A stretch of DNA of 64,000 nt from Novosphingobium sp. CECT 9465 (GTDB taxonomy: Bacteria > Pseudomonadota > Alphaproteobacteria > Sphingomonadales > Sphingomonadaceae): the NCBI RefSeq assembly GCF_920987055.1, contig NZ_CAKLBX010000004.1, positions 78,341 to 142,340 on the forward strand, in the 5' to 3' direction. A program made the position numbers and the translations under genes. Shown piece after piece: positions 18,063 through 25,910 of the stretch (the stretch's first letter is position 1; each line of letters starts with the position of its first letter). Below the pieces are notes generated by a model, which was not told where the DNA came from, did not search any database, and saw only the letters and a program-made list of their open reading frames with translations.

Positions 18063-18212
18063 AACACCCTGCACCTTGGCCATGCCGTTGAGGCCCGGCG
18101 CCGCGAAGGGCTCGATACCCCCGACCATCTTCTCGCCCATATTTCGCCGCTCGGATGGGCACACATCCTCCTCACTGGCGAGTACCTTTGGCCCAAGGAC
18201 GCCGGCGCTTAG
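18063..18212 (+). pseudogene. Tn3-family transposase C-terminal fragment
   Basis: The last 49 residues of a Tn3-type TnpA: LHLGHAVEARRREGLDTPDH and LLAHISPLGWAHILLTGEYL match the conserved C-terminus (VPDELLAHLSPLGWEHI-like) that ends right at the terminal repeat in this family. The stop TAG at 18210-18212 overlaps the CTTAG end of the 38-bp repeat. The rest was lost where the IS256 lies. It belongs to a different Tn3 subgroup from the full transposase at 42.5-45.4 kb. Confidence 0.75.
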
Positions 18213-18245
18213 GGTGTCATTCCGCCCTCAGCCGGAACCGACCCA
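18208..18245 (+). repeat. Tn3-family 38-bp terminal repeat, copy 1
   Basis: Read on the minus strand it starts (T)GGGTCGGTTCCGG and ends ATGACACCCTAAG, the layout of Tn3 ends (GGGG...TAAG, 38 bp). It directly follows the matching TnpA tail, which fixes it as the right end. The outermost base is replaced by the neighbouring passenger-gene sequence, so the boundary is a rearrangement, not a clean insertion. One internal difference from copies 2 and 3 (ATTCCG for ATTTCG). Confidence 0.8.
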
Positions 18246-18616
18246 GAAATCGCCGAAGTCGTATTCGTACATCATGCGTTGCCGCACTCGCAGCGACAGG
18301 TCGGCAAGTGTCAGTTCCCTCAGAATTTTCCCGTCCTCGACAAGGTGGTGACGCTCACCCGTCCTTTGCGTGCCGAAACGGCGCCCATGCACCTTGAAAG
18401 CATGGAGATGATAATCTTCCCAACCAAACGCGATCTGGATTACCCGGTGCAGACCAAAAAGCGTCAGATCGCTGCGAACCAGCAAGCGTCGCCAAATCAT
18501 CGGCGATATATCCCGGAGGCCGACCTTCAGACGGTAAGCGACAAGCGGAGCCGGTTTCGACATGCTCCTAAAGCTACCGGATCAGCACCGTCACCCCCAG
18601 CTTTTTTATGCCCCCC
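18242..18616 (-). repeat. 375-bp exact duplicate of the 9630-10004 transposon end
   Basis: Base-by-base reading shows this segment identical to 9630-10004. It includes the first 108-111 codons of the pRiA4b ORF-3 passenger (start at 18563) and the right terminal repeat. The passenger frame is fused to four foreign residues and stops. The left edge abuts the Tn3 repeat; the right edge at 18616 is the true transposon end, lying inside a secreted-protein gene. Confidence 0.85.
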
Positions 18617-18714
18617 ATCTGGCGGGTCTGATTTAACACGGACGAGAACCTGAGGTCTTGTCCAGTCGCGAGGTGCGCCATTGCAGTGGGACATTTGCGA
18701 ATGTCGGCCTCTAG
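18617..18714 (-). pseudogene. Distal part of the split secreted-protein gene
   Basis: Continues in frame from the part at 20362-20791 once IS1380 and one CTAG copy are removed: the joint reads GLEW-LEADIRKCPTAMAHLA and goes on to SSVLNQTRQMG. It is cut at 18616 by the end of the pRiA4b-type transposon fragment, so the natural C-terminus is missing. Function unknown. Confidence 0.7.
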
Positions 18715-20365
18715 CCGCTCTTATTCACGGAGGGTGGCTTGAGGGGTTGGCGGGAGTGGCATAAGCCTCTGATCTGAATTAGGAACTGGGTGTCTAGTCC
18801 GAACCTGCCGCAGGGCAGAAAATGCCACAGGCCACACCCGCCATGAACGACGATATCGCAACCTCATTCCGATTCCCAGCGGTTGGCGGGAAGAAGACCA
18901 CAGCTGCGTTTGACGGTGGCCGCCTGACCTCGGACGGCGGCGTTCTGCTGCTGGCGCAGGCCGAGCGTGCGATGGGGATTTGCCGGAGGCTTGCGGCGTG
19001 CATTGCCGATCCGCGTGACCCTGTGCGGGTGATCCATCGCCTCGATGACATCTTTCGTGCCCGCGTGTTCGCGATTGCCTGCGGCTATGAGGATGCCGAT
19101 GATCTCGACGCCCTGCGCGACGATCCGGGGTTCCGCCTGGCGCTGGGCAAGTTGCCGGGATCGGGCGCGGGGTTGGCCAGCCAACCGACGATGAGCCGCT
19201 GGGAGAATGCGCCGAGCACGCGTGAGCTGGCCCGGATGATGGCCGAGATGATCGGGGTTTACTGTGCCAGCTATCCGGCCCCGCCAGCGGCGGTGACGCT
19301 GGACATTGATGATACCTGCGATGTCGTCCACGGCTATCAGCAGCTCTCGTTCTGGAATGGCCATCACGGTGAGCGCTGCTTTCTGCCGATCCACGTCTAC
19401 GACACCGCGACCGGCCGTCCGGTGGCGATGCTGCTGCGCACCGGCAAGACGCCATCGGGCGCCGAAGCTGCCGGCCACATCCGGCGCCTGGTGCGTCATA
19501 TCCGCCGGCACTGGCCCGATACCCACATCACCATCCGGGGCGACGGGCATTACGGCCGCCCCGAAGTCATGGCCTTCTGCGAAGCGCACCGCGTCGATTA
19601 CGTGTTCGGCTTGCCGACCAATGCCGCCCTGCGTGCCGATCCGGCTATCGTTGCCCTCGCCGATGCCTGCGCGGTCAAGCGGGCCAAGGCCCAGGATCCG
19701 GTGCTGCGGAGCTATGCCGAGACCCGCTACGGTGCCAAAAGCTGGAACTGCCAGCGCCGCGTCGTCGCTCGGATCGAGGCCAGCACGCTGGGCATGGATA
19801 TCCGCTATGTCGTCACCTCGCTGGCTGAGGGTTCGGCTGAGCACATCTACGATACGCTCTACTGCGCACGCGGCCAGGCCGAGAATCTGATCAAGCGCCA
19901 CAAATCCCAGCTCGCCAGCGATCGCACCTCGTGCCGTTCGGCCAATGCCAATCAGATGCGCATCATCCTGCACACCGCTGCCTACTGGCTGATGTGGCGC
20001 ATCCAGCAGGCTGTCCCCAAGACCACCGCGCTGGCCGCTGCCGAGTTCGCGACGCTACGCCTGCGCTTGCTCAAGGTCGCCGCCCGCGTCATCGAAACCG
20101 CATCGCGCATCCGTATCGCCTTCGCGTCAGCCTGCCCGGATGCCGGCGTGTTCAAAGCCATCACCACCAGTCTCCGGCCAGCACCGACATAGCCAGTGCG
20201 GCAGTGCCGCACAAAGCCCGAGCCCTCGTCCTTCAATCTCGAAAAGCCCATCGCTCCTGGCACGGTGAAAAACGCCGCCGCCGGCGCTCGCCCACATCAC
20301 GCGGCAACCGACCCACCAAACCCAAAACACCAATGTGCAGCGGGCTCATGAATAAGACAGGCTAG
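18711..20365 (+). mobile_element. IS1380-family element, copy 1, with CTAG target duplication
   Basis: The element spans 18715-20361 (1,647 bp). Ends are CCGCTCTTATTCAC on the left and, reverse-complemented, CCTGTCTTATTCATG on the right. CTAG occurs on both sides (18711-18714 and 20362-20365), the 4-bp duplication expected for this family, and removal restores a gene frame across the site. Copy 2 lies inverted at 25911-27558. Confidence 0.85.
18822..20192 (+). CDS. IS1380-family transposase, copy 1
   Basis: A 456-residue DDE transposase. Characteristic blocks are FDGGRLTSDGGVLLLAQAER near the N-terminus, TLDIDDTCDVVHGYQQLSFW and IRGDGHYGRPEVMAFC for the catalytic aspartates, and YCARGQAENLIKRHKSQLAS for the late glutamate region. 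Full length for the family and undamaged, so it may be active. It differs from copy 2 at a few dozen positions. Confidence 0.92.
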   Translation: MPQATPAMNDDIATSFRFPAVGGKKTTAAFDGGRLTSDGGVLLLAQAERAMGICRRLAACIADPRDPVRVIHRLDDIFRARVFAIACGYEDADDLDALRDDPGFRLALGKLPGSGAGLASQPTMSRWENAPSTRELARMMAEMIGVYCASYPAPPAAVTLDIDDTCDVVHGYQQLSFWNGHHGERCFLPIHVYDTATGRPVAMLLRTGKTPSGAEAAGHIRRLVRHIRRHWPDTHITIRGDGHYGRPEVMAFCEAHRVDYVFGLPTNAALRADPAIVALADACAVKRAKAQDPVLRSYAETRYGAKSWNCQRRVVARIEASTLGMDIRYVVTSLAEGSAEHIYDTLYCARGQAENLIKRHKSQLASDRTSCRSANANQMRIILHTAAYWLMWRIQQAVPKTTALAAAEFATLRLRLLKVAARVIETASRIRIAFASACPDAGVFKAITTSLRPAPT

Positions 20366-20791
20366 CCACTCCAGTCCCGCCTTATCGAGCAAACGGAGCA
20401 GGGCATCATCGCTTTGCGGCGGTGACTTTGCGATCATGGCAAATAGTCGCTGCCCGCGGACTCGCGCCCTTGGCGGTTTGCCTACGTAGGGTGAACGGAC
20501 CATCCGGGCTATCAGGCGATCTCCGCATGTCCGGCGTGCCTCGCCTAGGTCGGCATCGGTGCAGCCCCTACGGACTGCGATCGCGTAAACCGGAAAGCCG
20601 TAATCGTCTCCCAGGTAGCGGACCGCCATTGCCGGTTCGGACCGTTCGGGAAAGAAGCGGACCGGGTCGAATGCAAGTGCGCGAGTCCGTTCCTGGAAAT
20701 CGTATGCCCGCGGAGCGTCCTGTGCCGCCAAGGGCGCGGCTTGGCCGAGGACGAGCGCAGCGGCGATGCAGGCAGATCGGATCATGCTCAT
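20362..20791 (-). pseudogene. Proximal part of a secreted-protein gene interrupted by IS1380
   Basis: Begins MSMIRSACIAAALVLGQAAP, a clear signal peptide ending at LAAQ. The mature part has paired cysteines (RRGCTDADL, ARRTCGDRL) and the stretch FDPVRFFPERSEPAMAVRYL. Its own sequence ends at GLEW/CTAG, where IS1380 copy 1 was inserted; the continuation is at 18617-18714. I do not recognise the family. Expected to be a periplasmic protein. Confidence 0.7.
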
Positions 20792-20871
20792 ACATCACAC
20801 GGCCTGTCCGGGCTGCATAGCCAGTTTCGCTGGCGTCGCGAATGCCGCCTACCCCCAACCCAGTCAGTCCA

Positions 20872-20909
20872 CTTAGGGTGTCATTTCGCCCTCAGCCGGA
20901 ACCGACCCC
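20872..20909 (+). repeat. Tn3-family 38-bp terminal repeat, copy 2
   Basis: A complete 38-bp end: on the minus strand GGGGTCGGTTCCGG at 20909 through ATGACACCCTAAG at 20872. It has the same orientation as copy 1. There is no TnpA tail on its inner side, which holds the start region of the split gene; outside it lies AT-rich sequence. Confidence 0.8.
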
Positions 20910-20959
20910 AGTAAGTTTTTATTATTACAAATATATTCAGCTTTTTCTACTAAGCAGAA

Positions 20960-21226
20960 TTGGAGCTCCTGATTATTAGCTTTATTAGTATTTTGCTTTC
21001 CCTAACCATAGCTCTGCTTGTAGATTTACTCTGGCGAGCAGAAGCGAGAGCTGGCAAAATATTGTTAACAGCCGTTACGATGGCTACACTGATCGTCGCA
21101 ATTGGGTTCGCTCAGGTAGGCTCATCCGAACAAACGGACCCTTTAGTTCCTTGGATTGCCATCTTGTCAGCGACGCTCCTGTTAAAGTGGCTTCATACCA
21201 TATTCCGGGAAACGGACGGAAAATGA
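20960..21226 (+). CDS. Small inner membrane protein, unknown
   Basis: An 88-residue open frame starting with TTG at 20960. Two or three hydrophobic segments are seen (LLIISFISILLSLTIALLV, ILLTAVTMATLIVAIGFA, PWIAILSATLLLKWL), separated by short charged loops. The base composition is AT-richer than neighbours, suggesting separate origin. No ribosome binding site stands out and no family is recognised. Confidence 0.4.
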   Translation: MELLIISFISILLSLTIALLVDLLWRAEARAGKILLTAVTMATLIVAIGFAQVGSSEQTDPLVPWIAILSATLLLKWLHTIFRETDGK

Positions 21227-21524
21227 CGCAATTCCTCTGCTTGGGGGGACCCGGATACCGTCTAAGGTTATTAGGGGCCGGACCGCTTTTTCGGGATGCG
21301 CTGTCTTACGTTGAGCAGACCTACATATTCATCTAGCATCGCGATACGCCCTGCCTGCCGACACACGGTGCCGGCGATGGGGGTCAGCAAGGTTTTCAGC
21401 GCCGTTGACCCTTGAAACGCTAAACGCTCCGGTCCGTTAAGGCCGCGCTTCTCTCTGCCCGTCGCCTCGAAACAATGTTGAGCGCTTCGACCGCAGCAGA
21501 AAATGCCATCGCGGCGTAAATGTA
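21227..21524. other. Gap with a possible minus-strand coding remnant
   Basis: No complete gene. On the minus strand, about 21410 to 21271 reads open with ALKTLLTPIAGTVCRQAGR and MLDEYVGLLNVRQRIPKKR before TAA at 21271, looking like the tail of a lost gene that I cannot name. The remainder shows nothing recognisable. Confidence 0.3.
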
Positions 21525-21722
21525 GCCTTGTCAGCGATTGAGGCCGGGTTAGGAGTATCAGTTCTGCCGATCAGCACGACGGGGGCACATGCCGTTCGCA
21601 CCAGCCCCATCTTCGCTGCAGAAGCACCACTAGTACTGTCTGTCTATGCGTGGGAAGCTGGAGGAGCGACGGGCGAACTGGTTGCCGCGATGACCGATGT
21701 CATATCCGAGCGAGACTGTTGA
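21525..21722 (+). pseudogene. LysR-family regulator C-terminal fragment
   Basis: LSAIEAGLGVSVLPISTTGA followed by SVYAWEAGGATGELVAAMTD matches the end of a LysR effector-binding domain (the G-GV-VLP block and closing helix). The DNA-binding half is absent. The last codons and stop are supplied by the left end of the IS1182 element beginning at 21714. Confidence 0.6.
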
Positions 21723-23209
21723 AAAACGCGTGCTTGCGACGGCGATGGAGGCGTGATTCACTCTTGGCAGACGGCAAGGGATCACGGACATGATGGGACG
21801 GCAGGTGGCACAGGGCGCGCTGTTCTACGGCTTCCGGCTTGATGAGCATGTGCCGGTTGACCACCTGCTCCGACGCATCGACGGCGTGTTGGACTTCGGC
21901 TTCGTGCGCGAGGCACTGGCGTCGAGCTACAGCGCGAGTGGGCGACCCTCGATCGACCCGGAGCTGATGCTCAGGATGCTGCTGGTTGGCTATCTGTTCG
22001 GCATCCGCTCGGAACGGCGTTTGTGCGAGGAGGTGCACCTCAACCTCGCCTATCGTTGGTTCTGCCGGCTTGATCTGGCCGACCGGGTGCCCGACCACTC
22101 CACCTTCTCCAAGAACCGGCACGGCCGCTTCCGCACCTGCGACCTGCATCGCCTGCTGTTCGAGCAGGTGGTCGCACGATGCGCCGTGGCCGGGCTAGTG
22201 GCGGGGCGCGACGTGGCGGTGGACGGCAGCACGATCATGGCCGACGCCAGCCGCGAGAAGAAGCTGAAGGGGGCCGACGCCGCAGACGAGCTTCGTGGCA
22301 GGGAAAGCATATCGCGACCCGTCGCCGAATACCTGGCGGCGCTCGATGCCGCGTTGCCGCCGGGCCCCGACGAACCGGCGCCCGTCGATCCGACCAGCAT
22401 ATCGCCGACCGACCCGCAGGCGGCGCTCACCTGCAAGCACGGACCGGCGCGATACGCATACGCCATCAACCCCCTGCTTGACCTCGACACCGACTGCATC
22501 CTCGACGTGGAGGCCACGCCCGCCCGCTTCGCAGCCGAGGTGGCGGCGACCCGGACGCTGGTGTCACGCGCCGGCATCAGGCTGGGCATCGAACCCGCCA
22601 GTCTCTCGGCCGACAAGGCGTATGGTAGCGGTCCGCTGCTCCGCTGGCTGATCGACCGGAACATCACGCCATACATCCCGGTCATCGACCGGACCCGCCA
22701 GCGGGACGCCTTCTTCACCCGGGATGCCTTCCGCTACGACCGGGAAGCGGATGCCTACCGCTGTCCGGCGGACAAGCTGCTCGGCTATTGCGGCACCAAC
22801 CGGACCAAGCAGGTGCGCGTCTACCGAAGCCGGCCGGCCGATTGCGCCGCCTGCGAGCTGAAGCCGCAATGCACCATCGGTCCGAAGCGGGGTGTCACCC
22901 GGCTCGTCAGCGAGGAAGCCCGCGATACCGTGCGCGCCCTTGCCGGCACCAAGGCCTATGTGCACGCACGGCGTCGAAGACAGCGGATCGAGCGCGTGTT
23001 CGGCCATCTGAAACGCAACCTGGGGCTACGAACGCTCAAGCTGCGGGGCCTGTCAGGAGCCGCCGAGGAGTTCACCATGGCTGCCGCGGCATACAACCTT
23101 CAGTTGCTCGCCCGGCAGGCCGCGGCGGCCTGATACGCGGCGTATCCCCGGTGGCCGGCGTCACCAGCCATCCGCCACGCCGATTTCGCGCAAGCCTTTT
23201 TCAACGGTC
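21714..23209 (+). mobile_element. IS1182-family element
   Basis: About 1.5 kb with one transposase gene. The ends form imperfect inverted repeats: GACTGTTGAAAAACGC at 21714 and, reverse-complemented from 23209, GACCGTTGAAAAAGGC. No convincing target duplication. It abuts and finishes the LysR fragment. Confidence 0.75.
21790..23133 (+). CDS. IS1182-family transposase
   Basis: A 447-residue transposase. Typical features are the N-terminal block VPVDHLLRRIDGVLDFGFV and LMLRMLLVGYLFGIRSERRL, the first aspartate region VAVDGSTIMADASREKK, LSADKAYGSGPLLRWL for the second, a cysteine-containing insert (PADCAACELKPQC), and RRQRIERVFGHLKRNLGLRT with the late glutamate. Complete and undamaged. Confidence 0.92.
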   Translation: MMGRQVAQGALFYGFRLDEHVPVDHLLRRIDGVLDFGFVREALASSYSASGRPSIDPELMLRMLLVGYLFGIRSERRLCEEVHLNLAYRWFCRLDLADRVPDHSTFSKNRHGRFRTCDLHRLLFEQVVARCAVAGLVAGRDVAVDGSTIMADASREKKLKGADAADELRGRESISRPVAEYLAALDAALPPGPDEPAPVDPTSISPTDPQAALTCKHGPARYAYAINPLLDLDTDCILDVEATPARFAAEVAATRTLVSRAGIRLGIEPASLSADKAYGSGPLLRWLIDRNITPYIPVIDRTRQRDAFFTRDAFRYDREADAYRCPADKLLGYCGTNRTKQVRVYRSRPADCAACELKPQCTIGPKRGVTRLVSEEARDTVRALAGTKAYVHARRRRQRIERVFGHLKRNLGLRTLKLRGLSGAAEEFTMAAAAYNLQLLARQAAAA

Positions 23210-23423
23210 TCGAGCGCTAACGAGAGCTAAGCCTCAAGCCAGGCATGCTCTCAAAAACCGAGCGTATATCTGGGTCCGTTCTATGTACCGACCCCTTTAT
23301 TGCAGTTCCAGGCGATCATCATTGCGAGCCGCTACATCTATCGATCCGTTCAGAAGCCGTTAACCATTCCAGTCGGTCCAGGTTCCCGTATTCGTTAGCG
23401 GTTGAGGTTGAAGGGCATAAAGA

Positions 23424-24074
23424 TTGACCATGGCCTTAGATCGACGACAGATGCTGCAACTCGGGACCCTGATTGCCGGTGGATGGGCCGTCAGCTCAGT
23501 CCTGAAACGAACTGCACCGATCGGCCGGGATGTCGCTAATCCCGAGGCACTGGCGGCTATCTTCGACGACCGAAGATCTCCTGCGAGTGGCCCGCCTACA
23601 GCGTCGCTCCGTTTGGCGGCCTTTACCGACTATCGATGCCCTGCGTGCAGGCGTGCATTCCCGGCCATGGAGGAAGCGATCCTGAGCGACGGAGATGTCC
23701 GCGTCATCTACAAGGACTGGCCAATTTTCGGACCGCCCTCGGAGCGCGCTGCGCAAGTTGCGCTCGCAAGTGCCGAGCAGGGTATTTACCCGGCGGTTCA
23801 CAAGCAGCTCATGATCGACAGCAGAACCATCAGCGACAGCGTTTTGCAAGATATCGTCGAAAAAGCAGGCGGTAATTGGAAGCGTATGAGTGCTTACCTA
23901 GTATCACACGACCAGCAGATCATGGCGCAGCTGCGTGCCAATGGGGCGCAGGCTCTCACCCTCGGGCTGGCGGGGACACCGGGCTACCTTGCCGGATCGG
24001 TGCTGGTAGTGGGCGCTATCGACAAAGCTGATTTCCTTAGGCTGTTCGCGCGCGCACGCAGTTCGAGGAAATGA
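23424..24074 (+). CDS. DsbA-family thiol-disulfide oxidoreductase
   Basis: A thioredoxin-fold protein of about 215 residues. It has an N-terminal Tat-like or anchor segment (LDRRQMLQLGTLIAGGWAVSS), then the active site FTDYRCPACRRAFPAM with CPAC, the long DsbA helical insert, and the cis-proline loop GLAGTPGYLAG. It should act in the periplasm on protein disulfides. TTG 23424 has AAGG nine bases upstream; ATG 23430 is the alternative start. Its stop is 33 bp from the convergent fliE gene. Confidence 0.82.
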   Translation: MTMALDRRQMLQLGTLIAGGWAVSSVLKRTAPIGRDVANPEALAAIFDDRRSPASGPPTASLRLAAFTDYRCPACRRAFPAMEEAILSDGDVRVIYKDWPIFGPPSERAAQVALASAEQGIYPAVHKQLMIDSRTISDSVLQDIVEKAGGNWKRMSAYLVSHDQQIMAQLRANGAQALTLGLAGTPGYLAGSVLVVGAIDKADFLRLFARARSSRK

Positions 24075-24107
24075 TATTGGACTGCACACCTACCGATCTG
24101 GTTTTTG

Positions 24108-24533
24108 TTAAATTGCCATGCTCATTATGTCTTTGTACGCTGAGAGAACCTTATTGCGCACTTGCAGCGTCGCCTCAAACCCGATTGAAGCCGCTTGCCG
24201 GGCAAGCATAACCTTTGCGATATCGGTGGTTTCGCCCCGTTCATAGGCGACCGTCAACGCCCCGGCCTTTGCACCTGTTTCGTTTACTTTTAGCACCTGT
24301 TCTACAATTGTCGATGCGAAGCTGCTATTCGCTCCAGTAGCCGAGCCAACTGAGCCAGGGCCTTCAACTTTTTGCAGCACTTGGCTCATGGCCGCATCAA
24401 ACGTAGGCCTTGCAATCCCGCCAGCGCTTGCCGGCGACGCCGCACTGCTGTTGACGACATTTCGGAGGGCGGAATTCCGGTCGAGAACCGCACTTCGCAA
24501 GGCCATGACATCACTGACCGAAATATTGCTCAC
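24108..24533 (-). CDS. fliE: FliE-like flagellar hook-basal body protein, copy 1
   Basis: A 141-residue FliE homologue; the conserved C-terminal half is evident (TVAYERGETTDIAKVMLARQ, then EATLQVRNKVLSAYKDIMSM). FliE joins the MS ring to the rod. The start is taken as GTG 24533 with GGGAG eight bases upstream; its first residues (SNISVSDVMALRSAVLDRN) align with the second copy at 56.8 kb. No other flagellar gene exists in the window. It is longer than the roughly 104-residue enteric protein because of a Ser/Gly/Ala-rich N-terminal linker. Both copies may serve a special basal structure or be strays from a flagellar locus. Confidence 0.82.
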   Translation of the reverse strand: MSNISVSDVMALRSAVLDRNSALRNVVNSSAASPASAGGIARPTFDAAMSQVLQKVEGPGSVGSATGANSSFASTIVEQVLKVNETGAKAGALTVAYERGETTDIAKVMLARQAASIGFEATLQVRNKVLSAYKDIMSMAI

Positions 24534-24568
24534 AACAATCTCCCAAGCGAAACGGTAGCTGGGAAGCG

Positions 24569-24583
24569 TTACGAGATGGTTAA
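24569..24583 (-). promoter_or_regulatory. CtrA-type box upstream of fliE copy 1
   Basis: On the minus strand TTAACCATCTCGTAA, fitting TTAA-N7-TTAA with one change, 36 bp before the GTG. The surrounding 38 bp align closely with the sequence before fliE copy 2 (57320-57334). CtrA controls flagellar genes in Caulobacter and in sphingomonads; regulation here is inferred. Confidence 0.55.
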
Positions 24584-24792
24584 AAAACCTTAGGACAGAT
24601 TGCCGATGTTTTAAGGGGACCGGCGCAGCCGCGTTGCTCGGGGCGAAGAGGCTTGCCGGTCTGCTCGTGTGCGCCTCTGGAACGTGCACCGCCGAAGAAC
24701 CCTGAGGGGTAAGCTTCGCCGTCGCGTAAAATAAGATGCGGCCTGTCATGTTCAGACAACCTTGGGGTCGGCCCGCGGTTGGGGATCACGAG

Positions 24793-25902
24793 ATGGCCTG
24801 TGTTGCAACGCATCGCGCCGAACGAACGGCGGAAGAGCGATCACGGTCCTTTCATATCCTCAACGTTCTACGCGGTCTCGCCGCTATGAGCGTCATCACC
24901 TTGCATTATCCGCAAGCCTTTGCGCCTTTCGTAGCGAGCGGAGCATACCTTGCCGTTGACCTGTTTTTTGTCATGAGCGGCTTCGTGCTCGCCCGCGCTT
25001 ACGATGTAAGGCTTCAAGACGGAATGGGTGGCAGAGCGTTCATCGTCACTCGGCTGATACGCCTTTACCCATTCTATATCCTGGCCCTGGCGCTGGGCAC
25101 CGTTGAATTAGCATACTATTATCGAAACGATCATCTCGCAGCAGAGATAATACTGTCCAGCGTCTTCAACTTCGTGATGTTGCCATCGCCGCCTGTGGGC
25201 ATCCCCTACCAACCGCTGTTTCCTGCCAACTTCGTAGCTTGGACTCTTTCATTCGAGCTGTTCGCGAACGCTGCTTACGGCTTTGGTTTTGGGGTTCTAA
25301 CTCACAAACGACTGGGAGTGATCGTTGGTATATCGGGTTTGATGCTTTTGGCATTGGCGCTCGTTCGCGGCAATCTCAATGGAGGAGCATATTGGCCTGA
25401 TGCTCATCTTGCCGCAATCAGGGTCACCTTTTCATTCTTTGTCGGAGTTTTGATTCATCGCGCGCGGGAGACAGGAAAACTAGCACCGCTATTTTCCGTG
25501 AAATTACCCCAAATCATCATCATCGCAATCACGGTCGGTGCCCTTGGTTCACCCATATCACCTGTTTTGCGGGGGTTATTCGATGCGGCCTGCGTGCTGC
25601 TCGTCTTTCCACTGATTGTAGCCGCTTCGATTGGACGCAACCCTGTACCAAGCCGAGGAATGTGCGCTTTCCTCGGGGAAATTTCTTATCCCATCTATGT
25701 CTTGCAAATCCCCGTCTTCACGATTGGGGTAATGGGCCTGCCCAAACTTCTACCAGGTCTGCCGCAATTACCCGCTCCCTGGTCCGGGATTCTCCTGCTG
25801 GCTGCACTCTGCACCGCGTCCTGGTTCATGGCCACGCGCATCGATATCCCGCTGAGGCGCCGGTTGAACGCTGCGGTACTGCGGCATCTCCAACCTGGGT
25901 AG
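24793..25902 (+). CDS. Acyltransferase 3 (OafA/YrhL type) membrane protein
   Basis: About 369 residues with roughly ten hydrophobic segments. The family start is visible: NVLRGLAAMSVITLHYPQAF with the catalytic-type histidine, then YLAVDLFFVMSGFVLARAY. Such integral membrane enzymes transfer acetyl or other acyl groups to exopolysaccharide, lipopolysaccharide or other surface glycans. ATG 24793 has GGGGA upstream; ATG 24736 would add 19 residues. No glycan biosynthesis neighbours occur, so the substrate is unknown. It ends eight bases before IS1380 copy 2 and is divergent from fliE. Confidence 0.85.
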   Translation: MACVATHRAERTAEERSRSFHILNVLRGLAAMSVITLHYPQAFAPFVASGAYLAVDLFFVMSGFVLARAYDVRLQDGMGGRAFIVTRLIRLYPFYILALALGTVELAYYYRNDHLAAEIILSSVFNFVMLPSPPVGIPYQPLFPANFVAWTLSFELFANAAYGFGFGVLTHKRLGVIVGISGLMLLALALVRGNLNGGAYWPDAHLAAIRVTFSFFVGVLIHRARETGKLAPLFSVKLPQIIIIAITVGALGSPISPVLRGLFDAACVLLVFPLIVAASIGRNPVPSRGMCAFLGEISYPIYVLQIPVFTIGVMGLPKLLPGLPQLPAPWSGILLLAALCTASWFMATRIDIPLRRRLNAAVLRHLQPG

Positions 25903-25910
25903 AGGCTTAA

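Noticed and set aside
24108..24749. The long version of FliE copy 1 starting at 24749
   Set aside because: The extra 72 residues are unlike FliE and cover the CtrA-like box; GTG 24533 has a good ribosome site and aligns with copy 2.
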